From: Bradyrhizobium sp. CCGUVB4N
Lineage (GTDB): Bacteria > Pseudomonadota > Alphaproteobacteria > Rhizobiales > Xanthobacteraceae
DNA length: 64,000 bases
Assembly (NCBI RefSeq): GCF_024199945.1
Contig: NZ_JANADP010000001.1
Location: forward strand, 5,518,001 to 5,582,000
Reading direction: 5' to 3'
The translations under genes were made by a program, and so were the position numbers. How positions within the stretch are numbered: position 1 is the stretch's first letter; each line of letters opens with the position of its first letter. Positions 27,718 through 36,569 of the stretch are shown in pieces. The notes beneath the pieces are model-generated. The model saw only the letters and a list, made by a program, of their open reading frames with translations, was not told where the DNA came from and did not search any database.

Positions 27718-27751
27718 TGTTCCGGGTTCACTCCGCTGCGCGACGCGTGAT

Positions 27752-28243
27752 ATGCGCTACACCATGCCGGCTCTTATCCTGCCTCTCGTCGATGCTGCAA
27801 CCCACTGGCCCGAACGCGGCGGGCTGATCGGCCTTGACCTCGGCACCAAGACCATCGGCGTTGCCGTATCCAATCCGGACCGCAGGCTCGCCACGGGCGT
27901 CGAGACCATCCAGCGCAAGCAGTTCAAGCAGGACGCCGCCCGCCTCCTTGCGATCGCCACGGAACGCAAGGTCGTCGGCTTCGTGCTCGGCCTGCCCATC
28001 AACATGGACGGCAGCGAGGGCCCGCGCGCCCAGTCGACCCGCGCCTTCGCCCGCAATCTGGCCAATCTGACCGCGCTTCCCATCGGCCTCTGGGACGAGC
28101 GCCTCTCGACCGCCGCCGTCGAGCGCGAGCTGATCGGCATGGACGTCAGCCGCGCCAAGCGCGCCGAGGTGATCGACGAGCACGCCGCCATCTTCATCCT
28201 GCAGGGCGCACTCGACCGGCTCGCCAATCTTCGACAAGGCTGA
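27752..28243 (+). CDS. ruvX: Holliday-junction resolvase-like / pre-16S rRNA nuclease (YqgF)
   Basis: YqgF/RuvX has an RNase H fold and matures the 16S rRNA 5' end in E. coli. The acidic motifs are present: GLIGLDLGTKTIGVAVS, GLPINMDGSEGPRAQ, LWDERLSTAAVE and IDEHAAIFILQG. The length of 163 residues is normal. The start may be the ATG at 27752 or at 27764; neither has a strong ribosome site. A secreted protein gene follows 13 bp downstream. Confidence 0.94.
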   Translation: MRYTMPALILPLVDAATHWPERGGLIGLDLGTKTIGVAVSNPDRRLATGVETIQRKQFKQDAARLLAIATERKVVGFVLGLPINMDGSEGPRAQSTRAFARNLANLTALPIGLWDERLSTAAVERELIGMDVSRAKRAEVIDEHAAIFILQGALDRLANLRQG

Positions 28244-28256
28244 TTGGAAGCGACGA

Positions 28257-28712
28257 ATGCAATTGCCGGCAAGAACAAGAATATCGATCGGCGCCCTTCT
28301 CCTTGCTCTGCTCGCCGTCCAGGCTTCCTTTGCCACGGAAGATCATGCCGCCTCGGAGCTCAAGGGCATCTGGTCCGGGACGTTCAATCAATATTCGCAC
28401 GACATCAACGACAGCTTCGCCGTCAAAGTGACCATCGACGCGATCTCGGGCAATGAATTCACCGGCATGATGGAGTGGCCGACCTTCGACACGACGACAA
28501 AAGTGAAGGGAGCGGTCGAGGGCTCGCTGATCAAGTGGACCGAAACTGGATACATCAAGGGCGATGACGCCGTCCTCAATGGGCTCTATGTCGCCCACTT
28601 CACCGCCGCGGACGAGATCACCGGCGACTGGATGGACCCGAAGCACACCATCACGCCAAAGGGCCCCCGCTTCGGGACGCGCGGGGCCGATTTCGTGTTG
28701 AAAAAGGAATAG
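28257..28712 (+). CDS. secreted hypothetical protein
   Basis: The 151 residues start with a signal peptide (SIGALLLALLAVQASFA before TEDHAA). The mature part begins ELKGIWSGTFNQY and is rich in beta-type alternation with several Thr/Gly turns, as in small lipocalin-like or beta-sandwich periplasmic proteins. No catalytic motif is seen. GGAAG precedes the ATG, and the gene sits between ruvX and the AEC transporter with short gaps. The function is unknown. Confidence 0.72.
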   Translation: MQLPARTRISIGALLLALLAVQASFATEDHAASELKGIWSGTFNQYSHDINDSFAVKVTIDAISGNEFTGMMEWPTFDTTTKVKGAVEGSLIKWTETGYIKGDDAVLNGLYVAHFTAADEITGDWMDPKHTITPKGPRFGTRGADFVLKKE

Positions 28713-28716
28713 GCGC

Positions 28717-29649
28717 ATGGCCGTCGTGATCGCGGCTCTGCTGCCGGTCTTCGTCCTCATCGTGCTCGGCGTGGTGCTGCGGCACAGCCTGATGCGGCTC
28801 GACACGCAATGGCACGGGCTGGAGCGGCTGACCTATTTCGTGCTGTTTCCGATGCTGCTGATCCAGACGCTGGTGAAGGCGGACCTCTCACAGGTGCCGG
28901 TCGCCGGCGTCGGCGGCGCGCTGCTGCTGTCGGCGCTCGCGATGTCGCTGCTCTGCCTCGCGCTCCGCCCTGCCCTGTCGCGACTGAACATCGACGGCCC
29001 CGCCTTCACCTCGATCTTCCAGGGCGCAACGCGCTGGCAGACCTATGTGGCGCTGTCCGTCTCCGCCAATTTGTATGGCGACGTCGGGCTGGCGCTGGCC
29101 TCGGTCGCGATGGTCGCGATCATCCCGCTGGTGAACGTGTTCAGCGTCGCCGTGCTGGCGCACTACGCTTCCCCCGAGAAGCAGTCCACGCGCGCGATCA
29201 TCATGACGGTAGTCCGCAATCCCCTGATCTGGGCGTGCGTCATAGGTCTCGTCATCAATGTCATCCATCTGCCGCTGCCAAGGATCTGGCACGAGGTTGC
29301 GGACGCGCTCGGCCGCTCCTCGCTCGCCATCGGCCTGCTCGTCACCGGCGCCGGCCTCCAGCTCAAGGGCCTGCTTCGCCCGAGCCTCGGCGTAACCCTC
29401 GGCGTGGCGTTCAAGCTGGCGCTGATGCCGGTGCTCGCGCTGGCGCTCGCCGTCTGGTTCGGGCTGACCGGCACCAACCTCGCGATCGTCGCGATCTGCG
29501 CCGCCGTGCCGACCTCGCCGAGCGCTTATGTGCTCGCCCGCCAGATGGGCGGCGATGCGCCTCTATTGGCACAGATCATCACGCTGCAGACGATTTTGGC
29601 GGCGATCACGATGCCGATCGCGATCGCGCTGGTGGCGACGGGAAGCTAG
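28717..29649 (+). CDS. AEC (auxin efflux carrier) family transporter
   Basis: The 310-residue protein has about ten transmembrane helices in two halves, starting IAALLPVFVLIVLGVVLRH. The family box near the middle, VVRNPLIWACVIGLV, and the C-terminal PTSPSAYVLARQMGGDA are typical of bacterial AEC carriers, which move small organic acids such as malate or malonate. The substrate cannot be read from the sequence. Its stop codon shares a CTAG with the convergent protease gene. Confidence 0.9.
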   Translation: MAVVIAALLPVFVLIVLGVVLRHSLMRLDTQWHGLERLTYFVLFPMLLIQTLVKADLSQVPVAGVGGALLLSALAMSLLCLALRPALSRLNIDGPAFTSIFQGATRWQTYVALSVSANLYGDVGLALASVAMVAIIPLVNVFSVAVLAHYASPEKQSTRAIIMTVVRNPLIWACVIGLVINVIHLPLPRIWHEVADALGRSSLAIGLLVTGAGLQLKGLLRPSLGVTLGVAFKLALMPVLALALAVWFGLTGTNLAIVAICAAVPTSPSAYVLARQMGGDAPLLAQIITLQTILAAITMPIAIALVATGS

Positions 29650-30404
29650 GTGTAAGGCCCGCCGAGGAAGACGATCGCCATGTTCATGCCCGAATGGAGC
29701 ATGACGGTCAGCCAAGTCGAATTGGCTCGCAGGCGAAAATAGCCAAGCGTGAGACCGGTGACAAAAATCCAAGAGCGCTCATACCAGCCGTACTGCGTAT
29801 GGTTGAGCGCCCACAGTGCCGCTGTCAGCACGATGGCACCGTACGGCCCCAGAAACGACTGAGACCACCCTCGAAACATAAATCCTCGGAAGAGGAACTC
29901 CTCCAGTACCGGCGCCCCAACGCACATTCCGATCGCGAAAGTGAGCAATCCTGCCGCCCCTCCAACGACGAGATCGGAACTGGTTTGTGGCCTCACCAGA
30001 CCGAGCTTGATCGTGACAAAAGCTTCGATGGTTATCAGAATGATCATGACGCCGAACCCGCAGACCACCACGTCGCGACTCGGCCAGTTCAGCGCCAGAT
30101 AATCAGCGAAGCCTCTCCCGGCTATCCGGACGGCCGCCCACAGCACTGCGATCGCAGCTGGCGTTCCCAAGATGATGCCGGAGGCCTGCCAGCGGCCCTG
30201 CTCCCATACAGCCTGAAACTCGGCCGTCGTCAGGTTCTTCGTTCCACCATAGGCGGCGAGCAAGAGCATCAGCGCGACGCTACCCGTCAGCACGAATGCG
30301 CCGTCAGCAAGCAACGCGACAAACAGCGTCTCCATGAAATCCCAGGTGCGGGAATTCGGCGCTGAGCCAGCTGCCGGCGGGACGGCACTTTGGAGATCGG
30401 ACAT
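29646..30404 (-). CDS. CPBP-family intramembrane metalloprotease (first of two)
   Basis: The protein has 252 residues from the ATG at 30404 (GGAAA upstream). It has several transmembrane helices and the CPBP/Rce1 motif VLEEFLFRGFMFRGW, followed by a helix with Asn-His (ALNHTQYGW) and LHSGMNM. CPBP proteases process prenylated substrates in eukaryotes and bacteriocin-related or unknown substrates in bacteria. A second, related CPBP gene follows in tandem upstream on the same strand. The 5' sequence codon usage appears slightly less GC-rich than its neighbours. Confidence 0.88.
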   Translation of the reverse strand: MSDLQSAVPPAAGSAPNSRTWDFMETLFVALLADGAFVLTGSVALMLLLAAYGGTKNLTTAEFQAVWEQGRWQASGIILGTPAAIAVLWAAVRIAGRGFADYLALNWPSRDVVVCGFGVMIILITIEAFVTIKLGLVRPQTSSDLVVGGAAGLLTFAIGMCVGAPVLEEFLFRGFMFRGWSQSFLGPYGAIVLTAALWALNHTQYGWYERSWIFVTGLTLGYFRLRANSTWLTVMLHSGMNMAIVFLGGPYT

Positions 30405-30523
30405 GCGGGCTTTCCGCGACAACGTCGCAGCGAAGGCGGGAGATGGTTCTACCTAACCTATCCGAGGATCATCAGGCCGGCAATTGCGACCGGCCTTGGC
30501 AGAAGCCTTCTCTAACCGTCGCC

Positions 30524-31327
30524 CTACTCTCCCAGCCACATCGTCAGCACCACCGCCGTCATGTTGTTCAGCGCGTGCAGCACGATGGTGAGCCAGAGCG
30601 AGTTGGCGCGATGGCGCATGTAGCCGAACCAGAGGCCGATGGAGAACACCTCGGCGAGGAAGTACAGATCGTATTGCAGATGCACCGCCGTCCACACCAG
30701 TGACGACAGGATGATCGCGCCGGGCACGCGCAGGAAGCTCGCCGACCAGCCGCGGAAAAGGAAGCCGCGCGCGAGCACCTCCTCCGACATCGGTGCCGCC
30801 ACGCTGAAGGCGAACAGCAGCAACAGCGCCGCGCCCTTGTCGCGGCCCGATTTCAGGAGATCGGTCATGAAGCCCGGCGTGGCCTCGCGGCCGAGCGATC
30901 GCGAGACGATTTCCCAGGCCATCACGACCAGGATGAGGCCGGCGGCGCCGAGCAGGAGCTGCCTCCAGGTCGGCCAGCGCAGCGCGAGATAGTCGACGAA
31001 GGATGCTTTCTTGATGCGGATGGCGAGCCACACCGCAGCTAACGTCGCAGGCAGGCCCATGATGACGGACAGCGCCAGTGCCTGCGGCTCATGACCGACC
31101 GACTGGATCGAGGCCATGTCGAGCGGCAGGGCGCGCAGCGCGACCAGCAGCAGGATCGCCCCGACCTGCCCGACGAACATCGCGACGAAGACGAGCAGGC
31201 CCCACAGCGCCGTGCCCCAGAACTTCCAGACGCGCAGCGGCGCCTGCTCCGCCGATGTTGCGGTGAGCGCCGGATGGACGGGATCGAGGGAATTGACGTC
31301 GTCGGTCGTGATCGCGGGCTCTGTCAT
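30524..31327 (-). CDS. CPBP-family intramembrane metalloprotease (second of two)
   Basis: The 267-residue protein carries MSEEVLARGFLFRGW, the glutamate-pair motif of the family, and later AVHLQYDLYF and LHALNNM. There are about seven hydrophobic segments. It resembles its downstream neighbour in layout (SFVDYLALRWP here, GFADYLALNWP there), so the pair arose by an old tandem duplication. About 120 bp separate the genes, with a GGCCGG inverted repeat in the gap. The substrates are unknown. Confidence 0.89.
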   Translation of the reverse strand: MTEPAITTDDVNSLDPVHPALTATSAEQAPLRVWKFWGTALWGLLVFVAMFVGQVGAILLLVALRALPLDMASIQSVGHEPQALALSVIMGLPATLAAVWLAIRIKKASFVDYLALRWPTWRQLLLGAAGLILVVMAWEIVSRSLGREATPGFMTDLLKSGRDKGAALLLLFAFSVAAPMSEEVLARGFLFRGWSASFLRVPGAIILSSLVWTAVHLQYDLYFLAEVFSIGLWFGYMRHRANSLWLTIVLHALNNMTAVVLTMWLGE

Positions 31328-31347
31328 GGTGCTTCCTGCGGCCGGAA

Positions 31348-32097
31348 TCAGTTCCGCCGCGGCTGGATCGGGAAATCATAGGCCGCCCCGCCCGCCCCCG
31401 GCAGGGAAAAATGCCACCACTCCTTCGAATAGTTCACAAAGCCTTGCTTCGCCATCGCAGCCACCAGCCGCCTGCGCCAGGCGCGCTGATCCTGTGTGAT
31501 CGACGGTGCTGCGGTATGCCCCATCGCATCGGTGCAATCATAGCCGGTGCCCATGTCGACGCTGCCTTCCGGCAACCGCGCCGCGACCGGCGCCGTGCAG
31601 TCGGCGTAGGATTTTGACGGATCGATCCTGGCGGAATTGTCGGCCTTGAGATCGACCAGCGTCAGATCCAGCGCCGCACCCGTAGAGTGCTGCGAGCGGC
31701 TCGCGATATAGCCGAGGCGAAACAGCTCGGTCTTGGCGATGCGCGGATTGTAGCGCCGGTCGGCGGCGGTCTCGTGGCCGTTCTGCGACCATTTCACCAT
31801 ATCGAGCGAGGCGCGCGCCGGCCGGTAGCAGTCGAACATCTTGAGCGACAGATTCTGTGCCGCCAGATCCTGCTGCACGGCTTTCAGCCGCAGCCCGACT
31901 TCGCGCTTCACCACGCATTCGCCGGCGCCGTAGCCGGCGATCGGGCGGCCGATGAAATTGTTGGAGCTCGCGTAGCGGATGTCCTGGATGATGGTGGGAT
32001 CGACGTCGCGCAAATAGACGAAGCCGCCGGGAAGCGATTGGGCGTGGGCGAACGGGACTGCAATTGTTGCAATGGCCGCAATCAGGAATGATCTCAC
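31348..32097 (-). CDS. D-alanyl-D-alanine dipeptidase (VanX/DdpX-like, M15)
   Basis: This secreted zinc peptidase probably cleaves D-Ala-D-Ala. A signal peptide ends VPFAHA before QSLPGG. Zinc and catalytic motifs are SQHSTGAALDLTLVD and KEWWHFSL, with the FDCYRPARA arginine upstream. I prefer the GTG at 32097 because GGAGG stands 6 bp before it; the ATG at 32112 directly abuts a palindromic repeat and has no ribosome site. Periplasmic dipeptidases of this kind recycle cell-wall peptides rather than confer vancomycin resistance in Gram-negatives. Confidence 0.88.
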   Translation of the reverse strand: MRSFLIAAIATIAVPFAHAQSLPGGFVYLRDVDPTIIQDIRYASSNNFIGRPIAGYGAGECVVKREVGLRLKAVQQDLAAQNLSLKMFDCYRPARASLDMVKWSQNGHETAADRRYNPRIAKTELFRLGYIASRSQHSTGAALDLTLVDLKADNSARIDPSKSYADCTAPVAARLPEGSVDMGTGYDCTDAMGHTAAPSITQDQRAWRRRLVAAMAKQGFVNYSKEWWHFSLPGAGGAAYDFPIQPRRN

Positions 32098-32112
32098 AAG
32101 CTGCCTCCGCAT

Positions 32113-32243
32113 CCGTCATGGCCGGGCTTGTCCCGGCCATCCACGTTCTTTTGCGTTAAATTCGATAGAAGATCGTGGATGCCCGGGACATAGGCTAGCG
32201 GAAGCGACGCCGTCCTTCGAACGGCTATGCCCGGGCATGACGG
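32113..32243. repeat. REP-like palindromic element upstream of pyrB
   Basis: The outer arms CCGTCATGGCCGGG (32113-32126) and CCCGGGCATGACGG (32230-32243) match as inverted repeats with one mismatch. Inside, a 9-bp hairpin (32118-32126 with 32132-32140) closes a 5-nt loop, and a second GGATGCCCGGG block follows. This architecture is a familiar dispersed element of Bradyrhizobium. It lies between the divergent dipeptidase and pyrB genes. Confidence 0.75.
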
Positions 32244-32332
32244 AGAGAGTGCGGCAGACATCAGGGGATAACTCCCCGCCCCGGCATTGGCCCTTGCTCC
32301 CCCCGCCATCCACGCCTATAGCTCTCGCTTTA

Positions 32333-33280
32333 ATGACATCGAAATCGACCTTCGTCCTCGGCCACCGGCATTTGCTGGGCATCGAGGGCCTTTCCGCGGC
32401 CGACATCAGCGGCCTCCTCGACCTGTCCGAAGAATATGTCGAGCTCAACCGCCAGGTTGACAAGAAGCGCACCGTCCTGCGTGGACGGACGCAGGTAAAC
32501 CTCTTCTTCGAGGCTTCGACCCGGACGCAGTCCTCGTTCGAGCTCGCCGGCAAACGCCTCGGCGCCGACGTCATGAACATGTCGGTGTCCTCCTCGTCCA
32601 TCAAGAAGGGCGAGACGCTGGTCGACACCGCGATGACGCTGAACGCCATGCACCCAGATATATTGGTGGTGCGCCATCACGCCTCCGGTGCGGTGGAACT
32701 GCTGGCCCGCAAGGTTGACGGTTCCGTGATCAATGCCGGCGACGGCGCACACGAGCACCCGACCCAGGCTCTGCTCGACGCGCTCACCATCCGCCGCAAC
32801 AAGGGCCGGATCGAGGGCCTCGTGGTCGCGATCTGCGGCGACGTGCTGCATTCGCGCGTCGCGCGCTCCAACATCATCCTGCTCAACACCATGGGCGCTC
32901 GCGTCCGCGTTGTCGGCCCCTCCACGCTGCTGCCGCCCGGCATCGAGCGGATGGGCGTCGAGGTCGCGCGCGACATGCGCGAAGGGCTCAACGGCGCGGA
33001 TATCGTCATGATGCTGCGGCTGCAGCGCGAGCGCATGAACGGCTCCTTCGTGCCGTCGACCTCCGAATATTTCCACTACTTCGGGCTCGACCAGAAGAAG
33101 CTCGGCTACGCCAAGCCGGACGCACTCGTGATGCATCCAGGCCCCATGAACCGCGGCGTCGAGATCGACACGGCCGTGGCCGACGGCGCGCAGTCCCTGA
33201 TCCGCGAACAGGTGGAGATGGGCGTCGCCGTGCGCATGGCCGTACTCGAAGCGCTCGCCCGTAACCTGCCGAACGCGTGA
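32333..33280 (+). CDS. pyrB: aspartate carbamoyltransferase catalytic subunit
   Basis: PyrB joins carbamoyl phosphate and aspartate in pyrimidine synthesis. The carbamoyl-phosphate loop is FFEASTRTQSSFE (Ser62-Thr-Arg-Thr65), followed by SSSIKKGETL, HPTQALLDALT and MHPGPMNRGVEI. The ATG at 32333 gives 315 residues; a longer leader to 32072 is shadow of the dipeptidase gene and the repeat. The stop overlaps the start of the DHOase-like gene (TGATG), which is the arrangement of pyrB-pyrC' pairs whose products form one complex. Confidence 0.97.
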   Translation: MTSKSTFVLGHRHLLGIEGLSAADISGLLDLSEEYVELNRQVDKKRTVLRGRTQVNLFFEASTRTQSSFELAGKRLGADVMNMSVSSSSIKKGETLVDTAMTLNAMHPDILVVRHHASGAVELLARKVDGSVINAGDGAHEHPTQALLDALTIRRNKGRIEGLVVAICGDVLHSRVARSNIILLNTMGARVRVVGPSTLLPPGIERMGVEVARDMREGLNGADIVMMLRLQRERMNGSFVPSTSEYFHYFGLDQKKLGYAKPDALVMHPGPMNRGVEIDTAVADGAQSLIREQVEMGVAVRMAVLEALARNLPNA

Positions 33281-34587
33281 TGCCCATGCTGACCGACCGC
33301 CGCCCGATCCTGCTCGCCAACGCCCGCGTCGTCGATCCCTCCCGCGATTTCGACGGAACCGGCGACGTCCTGATTGCCGACGGCATCATCCGCGAGACCC
33401 GCCGCGGCATTGGCGCGGCCGGCGTCCCCGAGGGCACCGACGTCGTCAACTGCTCCGGCAAGATCGTGGCCCCCGGCCTGATCGACATGCGCGCCTTCGT
33501 CGGCGAGCCCGGCTTCAGCCATCGCGAGACCTTTGCCTCCGCGAGCCAGGCGGCCGCGACCGGTGGCATCACCACCATCATCTGCCAGCCCGACACCTCG
33601 CCCGTCATCGACAACTCCGCCACCGTCGATTTCGTGATGCGCCGCGCGCGCGACACCGCGATCGTCAACATCCAGCCGATGGCGGCGCTCACCAAGGGCA
33701 TGCGCGGCGAGGAGATGACCGAGTTCGGCCTGCTCAAGGCCGCCGGCGCCGTCGCCTTCAGCGACGGCGACCGCAGCGTCACCAATTCGCAGGTGATGCG
33801 GCGTGCGCTGACCTACGCGCGCGATTTCGACGCGCTGATCGTGCATCACACCGAGGACCCCGATCTCGTGGGCGAAGGCGTGATGAACGAGGGCGAGTTC
33901 GCCTCGCGCCTCGGCCTGATGGGCATCCCGAAGGCCGCCGAGGCCGTGATCCTCGAACGCGACATGCGTCTGGTCGCGCTGACCGGCGGCCGCTATCACG
34001 CCGCGGCGCTGTCCTGCATCGAGTCGCTCGAGATCCTGAAGCGCGCCCGCGACGCCGGCCTTGCCGTCAGCGCCTCGGTCTCGATCAATCATCTGGCGCT
34101 GAACGAGAACGACATCGGCCCCTACCGGTCCTTCCTGAAGGTGTCGCCGCCGCTGCGCACCGAGGACGATCGTCGCGCGCTGGTGGAGGCGGTGGCCTCG
34201 GGCCTCGTCGACGTCATCATGTCCGATCACAATCCGCAGGACGTCGAGGTCAAGCGCCTGCCGTTCGCGGAAGCAGCTCCCGGCGCGATCGGCCTGGAGA
34301 CCATGCTGCCGGCAGGCCTGCGGCTGGTCCACAATGACGAGCTCGACCTCAAGACGCTGATCCGGGCGATGTCGACCCGGCCGGCCGAACTGCTCGGCCT
34401 GCCCGGCGGAACCCTGCGCACCGGCGCACCGGCCGACGTCATCGTGATCGACCCCGACGTGCCCTGGGTGGTCGATCCCGCCGACCTCAAATCGCCCTGC
34501 AAGAACACCCCGTTCGACGAAGCCCGCTTTACAGGCCGCGCTATCAGGACCATCGTCGGCGGGCGAACGGTTTTCGAGCATGTCTGA
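33280..34587 (+). CDS. pyrC': dihydroorotase-like protein lacking the metal-binding HxH (probable PyrC')
   Basis: The 435 residues follow the type I dihydroorotase fold, but the metal-binding box IDMHxHLREPG is IDMRAFVGEPG here: His71 is Arg, His73 is Phe and Arg75 is Gly. The usual PHHL loop reads SINHLALNEND, so another ligand is also changed. Only SDHNPQD and HHTED look conserved. In Pseudomonas, such inactive pseudo-DHOases (PyrC') are needed to assemble active ATCase. The overlap with pyrB makes that role likely, and a true PyrC should be encoded elsewhere. A GTG at 33277 or ATG at 33286 are alternative starts. Confidence 0.9.
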   Translation: MPMLTDRRPILLANARVVDPSRDFDGTGDVLIADGIIRETRRGIGAAGVPEGTDVVNCSGKIVAPGLIDMRAFVGEPGFSHRETFASASQAAATGGITTIICQPDTSPVIDNSATVDFVMRRARDTAIVNIQPMAALTKGMRGEEMTEFGLLKAAGAVAFSDGDRSVTNSQVMRRALTYARDFDALIVHHTEDPDLVGEGVMNEGEFASRLGLMGIPKAAEAVILERDMRLVALTGGRYHAAALSCIESLEILKRARDAGLAVSASVSINHLALNENDIGPYRSFLKVSPPLRTEDDRRALVEAVASGLVDVIMSDHNPQDVEVKRLPFAEAAPGAIGLETMLPAGLRLVHNDELDLKTLIRAMSTRPAELLGLPGGTLRTGAPADVIVIDPDVPWVVDPADLKSPCKNTPFDEARFTGRAIRTIVGGRTVFEHV

Positions 34588-34604
34588 CGTGCGGAGGGAC
34601 AGAC

Positions 34605-35237
34605 ATGGGCGCTGGCTATGTCAGCCATGGAGACACCGCCATGGCGCTTGATGCATTCCTGCCGGTGGCCTTCGTCATCGGCTATCTGCTCGGCTCTGTA
34701 CCGTTCGGGCTGGTGCTGACCAGGCTCGCCGGCACCCAGGATCTGCGCTCGATCGGCTCCGGCAATATCGGCGCCACCAACGTGCTGCGCACCGGCCGCA
34801 AGGGCCTCGCCGCCGCCACCCTGCTGCTCGACGCGCTCAAGGGCACCGTAGCCGTGGTGATCGCAGGCTACATCGGCGGCCCCAACGCCGCGATGCTGGC
34901 CGGCCTCGGCGCCTTCCTCGGCCACCTCTTCCCGGTCTGGCTCAAGTTCAAGGGCGGCAAAGGCGTTGCCGTCTATATCGGCATCATGCTCGGCCTGTTC
35001 TGGCCCGGCGCGGTGGTGTTCTGCCTGATCTGGCTCGCGACCGCCTTCACCACCCGCTATTCCTCGCTCTCGGCGCTGGTGGCGGCCTTCATCACGCCGC
35101 TGTTCCTGTGGTGGTTCGGCCAGCTCGCGCTCGCAGCGCTCGGCGCGGTGCTGACCATGCTGCTGTTCTACATGCATCGCGAGAACATCAAGCGATTGCA
35201 ATCGGGAAAAGAAGGCCGGATCGGCGAGAAGGCGTAA
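34605..35237 (+). CDS. plsY: acyl-phosphate:glycerol-3-phosphate acyltransferase
   Basis: PlsY moves an acyl group from acyl-phosphate to glycerol-3-phosphate, starting phospholipid synthesis in the inner membrane. Motifs are IGSGNIGATNVLR, GHLFPVWLKFKGGKGVA and a C-terminal HRENIKRL, with about five membrane helices. GGAGGG lies 6 bp before the ATG at 34605 (210 residues); the ATG at 34641 (MALDAFLPV) with GGAG is a strong alternative and would give a more usual length. The pyrBC'-plsY order is frequent in rhizobia. Confidence 0.95.
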   Translation: MGAGYVSHGDTAMALDAFLPVAFVIGYLLGSVPFGLVLTRLAGTQDLRSIGSGNIGATNVLRTGRKGLAAATLLLDALKGTVAVVIAGYIGGPNAAMLAGLGAFLGHLFPVWLKFKGGKGVAVYIGIMLGLFWPGAVVFCLIWLATAFTTRYSSLSALVAAFITPLFLWWFGQLALAALGAVLTMLLFYMHRENIKRLQSGKEGRIGEKA

Positions 35238-35387
35238 TTCCGGAAAAAGTACGGATACCGCCGCAAGGCCTCCGCATTATATGCCAAATCCTGTTCGCAA
35301 CTCGTCGCCGGCTCGCCGGCGATAGTGGCGAACGGGTTCCATGCCTGTCATCCTGACAGCGGAGATGGCGTTACGCGGTTGCTCAGA

Positions 35388-36569
35388 ATGAGCGAGAAGA
35401 TTGACGGCACGCATGACGACGGCGGCTCGCAGGGCACTGCGGCAAGCCGGCTGCTCTCTTCGACCAACATCTGGTCCGACGCACCCGTGCCGCCGCCCAC
35501 ACCAAAACCGGTCGCCGTTTCGACGCCACCCGCGCCCGTCTCGCAGGCTCCTGTCCCGCTTGAGATCGTCACCGCCCCCGCGCATGCTGCGCCTGCTCAG
35601 CCGCACGCCGATCAATGGCCACCGCGACGATTGTCGCTGGCGCTTCAGGGCGGCGGGACTTTTGCCGCCTTCACCTGGGGCGTGCTGGAGCGGTTCCTGG
35701 AAGAGCCGTCCATTGAATTCGACACGATCAGCGGCGCCAGCGCCGGCGCCATCAACGCGCTGCTGCTCGCGGGCGGTCTTGCCGAAGGCGGCCGCGAAGC
35801 GGCACGCGCGCGGCTGAACCGGTTCTGGCTCCGGCTGATGCACGAGGCCTCGTTCCGCTCGCTGATGCTGATCGGCGGCTTTTCGCCGGCGGGAAGCTCG
35901 GTCGCGTTCGGGCCGACGCTGCGCTCCGGCCAGTTCGATCCGTTCGATCTCGATCCGCTGCGGCAGGCGCTGTCGCGCGACATCAATTTCGCCGGCTTGC
36001 GTGATGCCAAATGCCCAAGGCTTCTGATCGCGGCGACGCGGATCCGCGACGGCCAGCAGCTGATTTTTGGCAATGACGCGATCACTGCCGACGTCGCTCT
36101 CGCCTCGACCTGCCCGCCGCTGGTTCACTGCGCCGTCGAGATCGACGGTGAAGCCTATTGGGATGGCGGCCTTGGCGGCAATCCGCCGCTGATAGCACTG
36201 GCGCAGCAATCGACCACCGCCGACCTGCTGCTCGTCCAGGTCACGCCCACGCGCGACAGCTACGTGCCGATCACGCTCGCTGCGATCGATCGCCGCCTCG
36301 ACCAAATCGCGTCCAACGCCGCGCTCAAAGCCGAGATCGCGGCGATCGCATGGGCGCAGTCGCACGCAGCCCCCGCGCTGAGGCTCTCGACGATCGCCGC
36401 GGAAGACTCGATCGAGGGCCTTGCACAGCGCTCATCGACCGATCTCGGCCGCGGCTTCATTCGCCTGCTGCACCGGAGCGGCCGCGAGGCAGCCGAGCGC
36501 TGGCTCGGGCAAGGCGCCGGCGTCTTGCAGCCGGCGCGCGCACGCGCCGCCGAGCCCGTGCTAGCCTGA
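35388..36569 (+). CDS. patatin-like phospholipase
   Basis: The 393-residue protein has a Pro/Ala-rich N-terminal 75 residues and then a patatin domain: the oxyanion loop LALQGGGTFAAFTWG, the nucleophile elbow GASAGAINAL (Ser of GxSxG) and the catalytic Asp in DGGLGGNPP. Such enzymes hydrolyse acyl lipids; rhizobial members have been linked to polyhydroxyalkanoate granules and lipid turnover. I chose the ATG at 35388; a GTG at 35325 is possible. The 3' end overlaps the convergent amidase gene by 9 bp. Confidence 0.9.
   Translation: MSEKIDGTHDDGGSQGTAASRLLSSTNIWSDAPVPPPTPKPVAVSTPPAPVSQAPVPLEIVTAPAHAAPAQPHADQWPPRRLSLALQGGGTFAAFTWGVLERFLEEPSIEFDTISGASAGAINALLLAGGLAEGGREAARARLNRFWLRLMHEASFRSLMLIGGFSPAGSSVAFGPTLRSGQFDPFDLDPLRQALSRDINFAGLRDAKCPRLLIAATRIRDGQQLIFGNDAITADVALASTCPPLVHCAVEIDGEAYWDGGLGGNPPLIALAQQSTTADLLLVQVTPTRDSYVPITLAAIDRRLDQIASNAALKAEIAAIAWAQSHAAPALRLSTIAAEDSIEGLAQRSSTDLGRGFIRLLHRSGREAAERWLGQGAGVLQPARARAAEPVLA

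Noticed and set aside
30470..30497. AGGCCGG/CCGGCCT hairpin between the CPBP genes as a terminator
   Set aside because: No T-tract on either strand; it may be a chance GC palindrome or part of a repeat.
33106..34581. Minus-strand frame opposite the DHOase-like gene
   Set aside because: Antisense shadow rich in Gly, His and Asp; the plus-strand gene has clear family similarity.
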